From positions 744,001-808,000 of the forward strand of contig JANZKI010000034.1 in the NCBI GenBank assembly GCA_029224185.1: 64,000 nt of DNA. Reading direction: 5' to 3'. The stretch is from Karalla daura (lineage: Eukaryota > Chordata > Actinopteri > Chaetodontiformes > Leiognathidae). Position 1 is the first letter of the stretch; each line of letters opens with the position of its first letter. Shown here piece by piece: positions 62,434 through 64,000 of the stretch. The translations under genes were made by a program, and so were the position numbers. The notes beneath the pieces were generated by a model that was given only the letters and a program-made list of their open reading frames with translations, made no database searches and had not been told where the DNA came from.

Positions 62434-63204
62434 AGTCGCGAGGAGTAGTGTAACGTTTAACATTGATGGCAGTGGTGGGACAATGAATGGGGGCTTATGG
62501 AGATAAAAGGCTGCACTGGGCCTACGATGAGGCTCGTCGTTTAAATTTCACAAGGCGCACGGGTTTATGGCCTGCCCCGCATGAGAGAGCACCAATGTTC
62601 CTACAAAACTGGAAAAAAGAATTTGTCTGCTGCTCAGGGTGTGGCTGGGAGCAGCGTGAAAAGAGCGAAACGAGAGCTGATTTTTAAGCGATCCCGCATG
62701 TCGGCCCTGTGCAAAGAAGAGATTGGACATGCCCAATGCTGACGGGGCCCTTTCAAACTCTGGGAGTCTCCCAGGGCCTGTGCCATCTGCTGGGGTGCAT
62801 TGAAGCTGGACGCCTCATCACTTTGTATTACCATGTCAGCAGAGGAGACAATGGAGCAGGTACCTGAGCACATGGTCGTCGAGAAGAGGTTCTGCTGAAA
62901 AACCATACAATCTATCAGCGTGCAACTCGCTACACAAACACACCACAAGATTCTTCAATTTTTGAAATGAAAATGAAGTTTCAAAGCCAAAGTATGGCAA
63001 CGTTACGAATGTTTGTTTGTGGAGTTCTGTTTTTCCCATTCATTCTTATGGGAAAGAGCCTAATTGGCCAAGTGATCAACATTTGGCTCTATGGAGACTG
63101 CGCTTTCACCTATCTGGAATATGAGCTCACTGTCACGCCGTAGGGGACAGTCTCCAGAACGCCCTGACACGACTTGATGTGTGTAGTATGAGAACTGTGG
63201 CCAC
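62434..63204 (+). repeat. Monomer 82: D-N-P, beta
   Basis: CG21. Beta 644c, 663g, 737c, 746g. Confidence 0.95.
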
Positions 63205-63975
63205 AGTCGCGAGGAGCAGTGTAATGTTTAACATTGATGGCAGTGGTGGGACAATGAATGGGGGCTTATGGAAAGAAAAGGCTGCACTGGGCCTACGATG
63301 AGGCTCGTCGTTTAAATTTCACAAGGCGCACGGGTTTATGGCCTGCCCCGCATGAGAGAGCAAAAATGTTCCTACAAAACTGGAAAAAAGAATTTGTCTG
63401 CTGCTCAGGGTGTGGCTGGGAGCAGCGTGAAAAGAGCGAAACGAGAGCTGATTTTTAAGCGATCCCGCATGTCGGCCCTGTGCAAAGAAGAGATAGGACA
63501 TGCCCAATGCTGACGGGGCCCTTTCAAACTCTGGGAGTCTCCCAGGGCCTGTGCCATCTGCTGGGGTGCATTGAAGCTGGACGCCTCATCACTTTGTATT
63601 ACCATGTCAGCAGAGGAGACAATGGAGCAGGTACCTGAGCACATGGTCGTCGAGAAGAGGTTCTGCTGAAAAACCATACAATCTATCAGCGTGCAACTCG
63701 CTACACAAACACACCACAAGATTCTTCAATTTTTGAAATGAAAATGAAGTTTCAAAGCCAAAGTATGGCAACGTTACGAATGTTTGTTTGTGGAGTTCTG
63801 TTTTTCCCATTCATTCTTATGGGAAAGAGCCTAATTGGCCAAGTGATAAACATTTGGCTCTATGGAGACTGCGCTTTCACCTATCTGGAATATGAGCTCA
63901 CTGTCACGCCGTAGGGGACAGTCTCCAGAACGCCCTGACACGACTTGATGTGTGTAGTATGAGAACTGTGGCCAC
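63205..63975 (+). repeat. Monomer 83: K-N-Kq with 291a, beta
   Basis: C13, TG21. Beta 644a. Same class as monomers 48 and 79. Confidence 0.95.
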
Positions 63976-64000
63976 AGTCGCGAGGAGCAGTGTAATGTTT
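63976..64000 (+). repeat. Monomer 84: first 25 bases
   Basis: C13, TG21, so it is a K or v unit cut by the window edge. Confidence 0.9.

Larger units (their letters stand above)
1..64000 (+). repeat. 771-bp satellite DNA array, 83 full monomers plus a 25-bp partial
   Basis: The whole window is a direct tandem repeat with a constant 771-bp period; 71 units are 771 bp, six are 770 bp (units 1, 7, 33, 36, 39, 42) and six are 769 bp (units 6, 32, 38, 46, 49, 80), which sums exactly to 63975 plus the 25-bp partial. All units are in one orientation and no unrelated sequence interrupts them. Standard copies differ at only a few sites; the v copies are clearly more diverged. No shorter internal subrepeat builds the monomer; the only internal echo I saw is a 12-13 base likeness between bases 59-70 and 652-664. 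Even monomer size, high identity and HOR structure are typical of eukaryotic centromeric or heterochromatic satellites. Identity to any named satellite family is not established. Confidence 0.98.
62434..64000 (+). repeat. Start of a further HOR (units 82-84)
   Basis: D-N-P beta and K-Kq with 291a, then the first 25 bases of a C13/TG unit. The same pair precedes v at units 47-48 and 78-79. Confidence 0.75.

Noticed and set aside
1..64000. CRISPR array
   Set aside because: The repeat is 771 bp and contiguous with no unique spacers.
1..64000. Alpha satellite or another 171-bp-based family
   Set aside because: 771 is not a multiple of 171 and no internal subunit of that size is visible.
1..64000. 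Transposable element or rDNA spacer tandem
   Set aside because: No terminal inverted repeats, long terminal repeats, target duplications, transposase or reverse-transcriptase frame, or rRNA sequence was seen in the unit.

Overview
The window is one uninterrupted head-to-tail satellite array: 83 complete monomers plus the first 25 bases of an 84th, all in the same orientation. The basic monomer is 771 bp (71 copies); six copies are 770 bp and six are 769 bp. Monomer starts are set here at the NruI-type hexamer tcgcga (bases 3-8 of each unit). The first unit has 372 G+C of 770 by hand count (about 48%) and 28 CpG. No single-copy DNA, flanking sequence, mobile element, RNA gene or credible protein gene was found. 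The short open frames recur once per monomer and are chance frames in repeated DNA. Megabase-type satellite organisation with higher-order repeats (HORs) points to a eukaryote, most likely pericentromeric, centromeric or other heterochromatin. I do not recognise the monomer and cannot name the species.

Monomers differ at linked marker sites. Head markers: base 13 T or C; bases 21-22 CG, TG or CC; bases 67-70 giving D (gata), K (aaga) or E (gaga); base 111 a (N) or c (H); bases 149-150 cc (P) or aa (Kq). Tail markers: eleven sites between bases 628 and 744 divide tails into alpha and beta. Beta tails carry further markers at 644 (a/c), 663 (g/t), 737 (c/t) and 746 (g/a). A strongly diverged 769-bp type, called v, occurs at units 6, 32, 38, 49 and 80, with a v hybrid at unit 46. 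Each full v is followed by a characteristic K-type partner.

Layout: 1-3854 alternating D/K dimers; 3855-7706 a v-containing block; 7707-11561 mixed; 11562-23897 a 2313-bp trimer HOR with one extra unit; 23898-33141 two tandem copies of a 4622-bp hexamer HOR; 33142-38534 shortened v-containing HORs; 38535-43160 mixed; 43161-46244 four all-alpha monomers; 46245-51641 mostly K/D dimers; 51642-54725 a D-beta/D-alpha dimer HOR; 54726-57038 mixed, ending in a recombinant unit; 57039-59351 a distant copy of 771-3083; 59352-62433 a distant copy of 35453-38534; 62434-64000 the start of a further HOR.

Nothing here works together as genes. The biology is array turnover: unequal exchange and gene conversion have left hybrid monomers, an extra unit in a trimer run, a shortened v unit and copies of multi-kilobase blocks 24 and 56 kb apart. 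The monomer also holds several perfect dyads, including a 14-bp palindrome across nearly every unit junction. All homology statements come from reading by eye; no alignment or database search was run.
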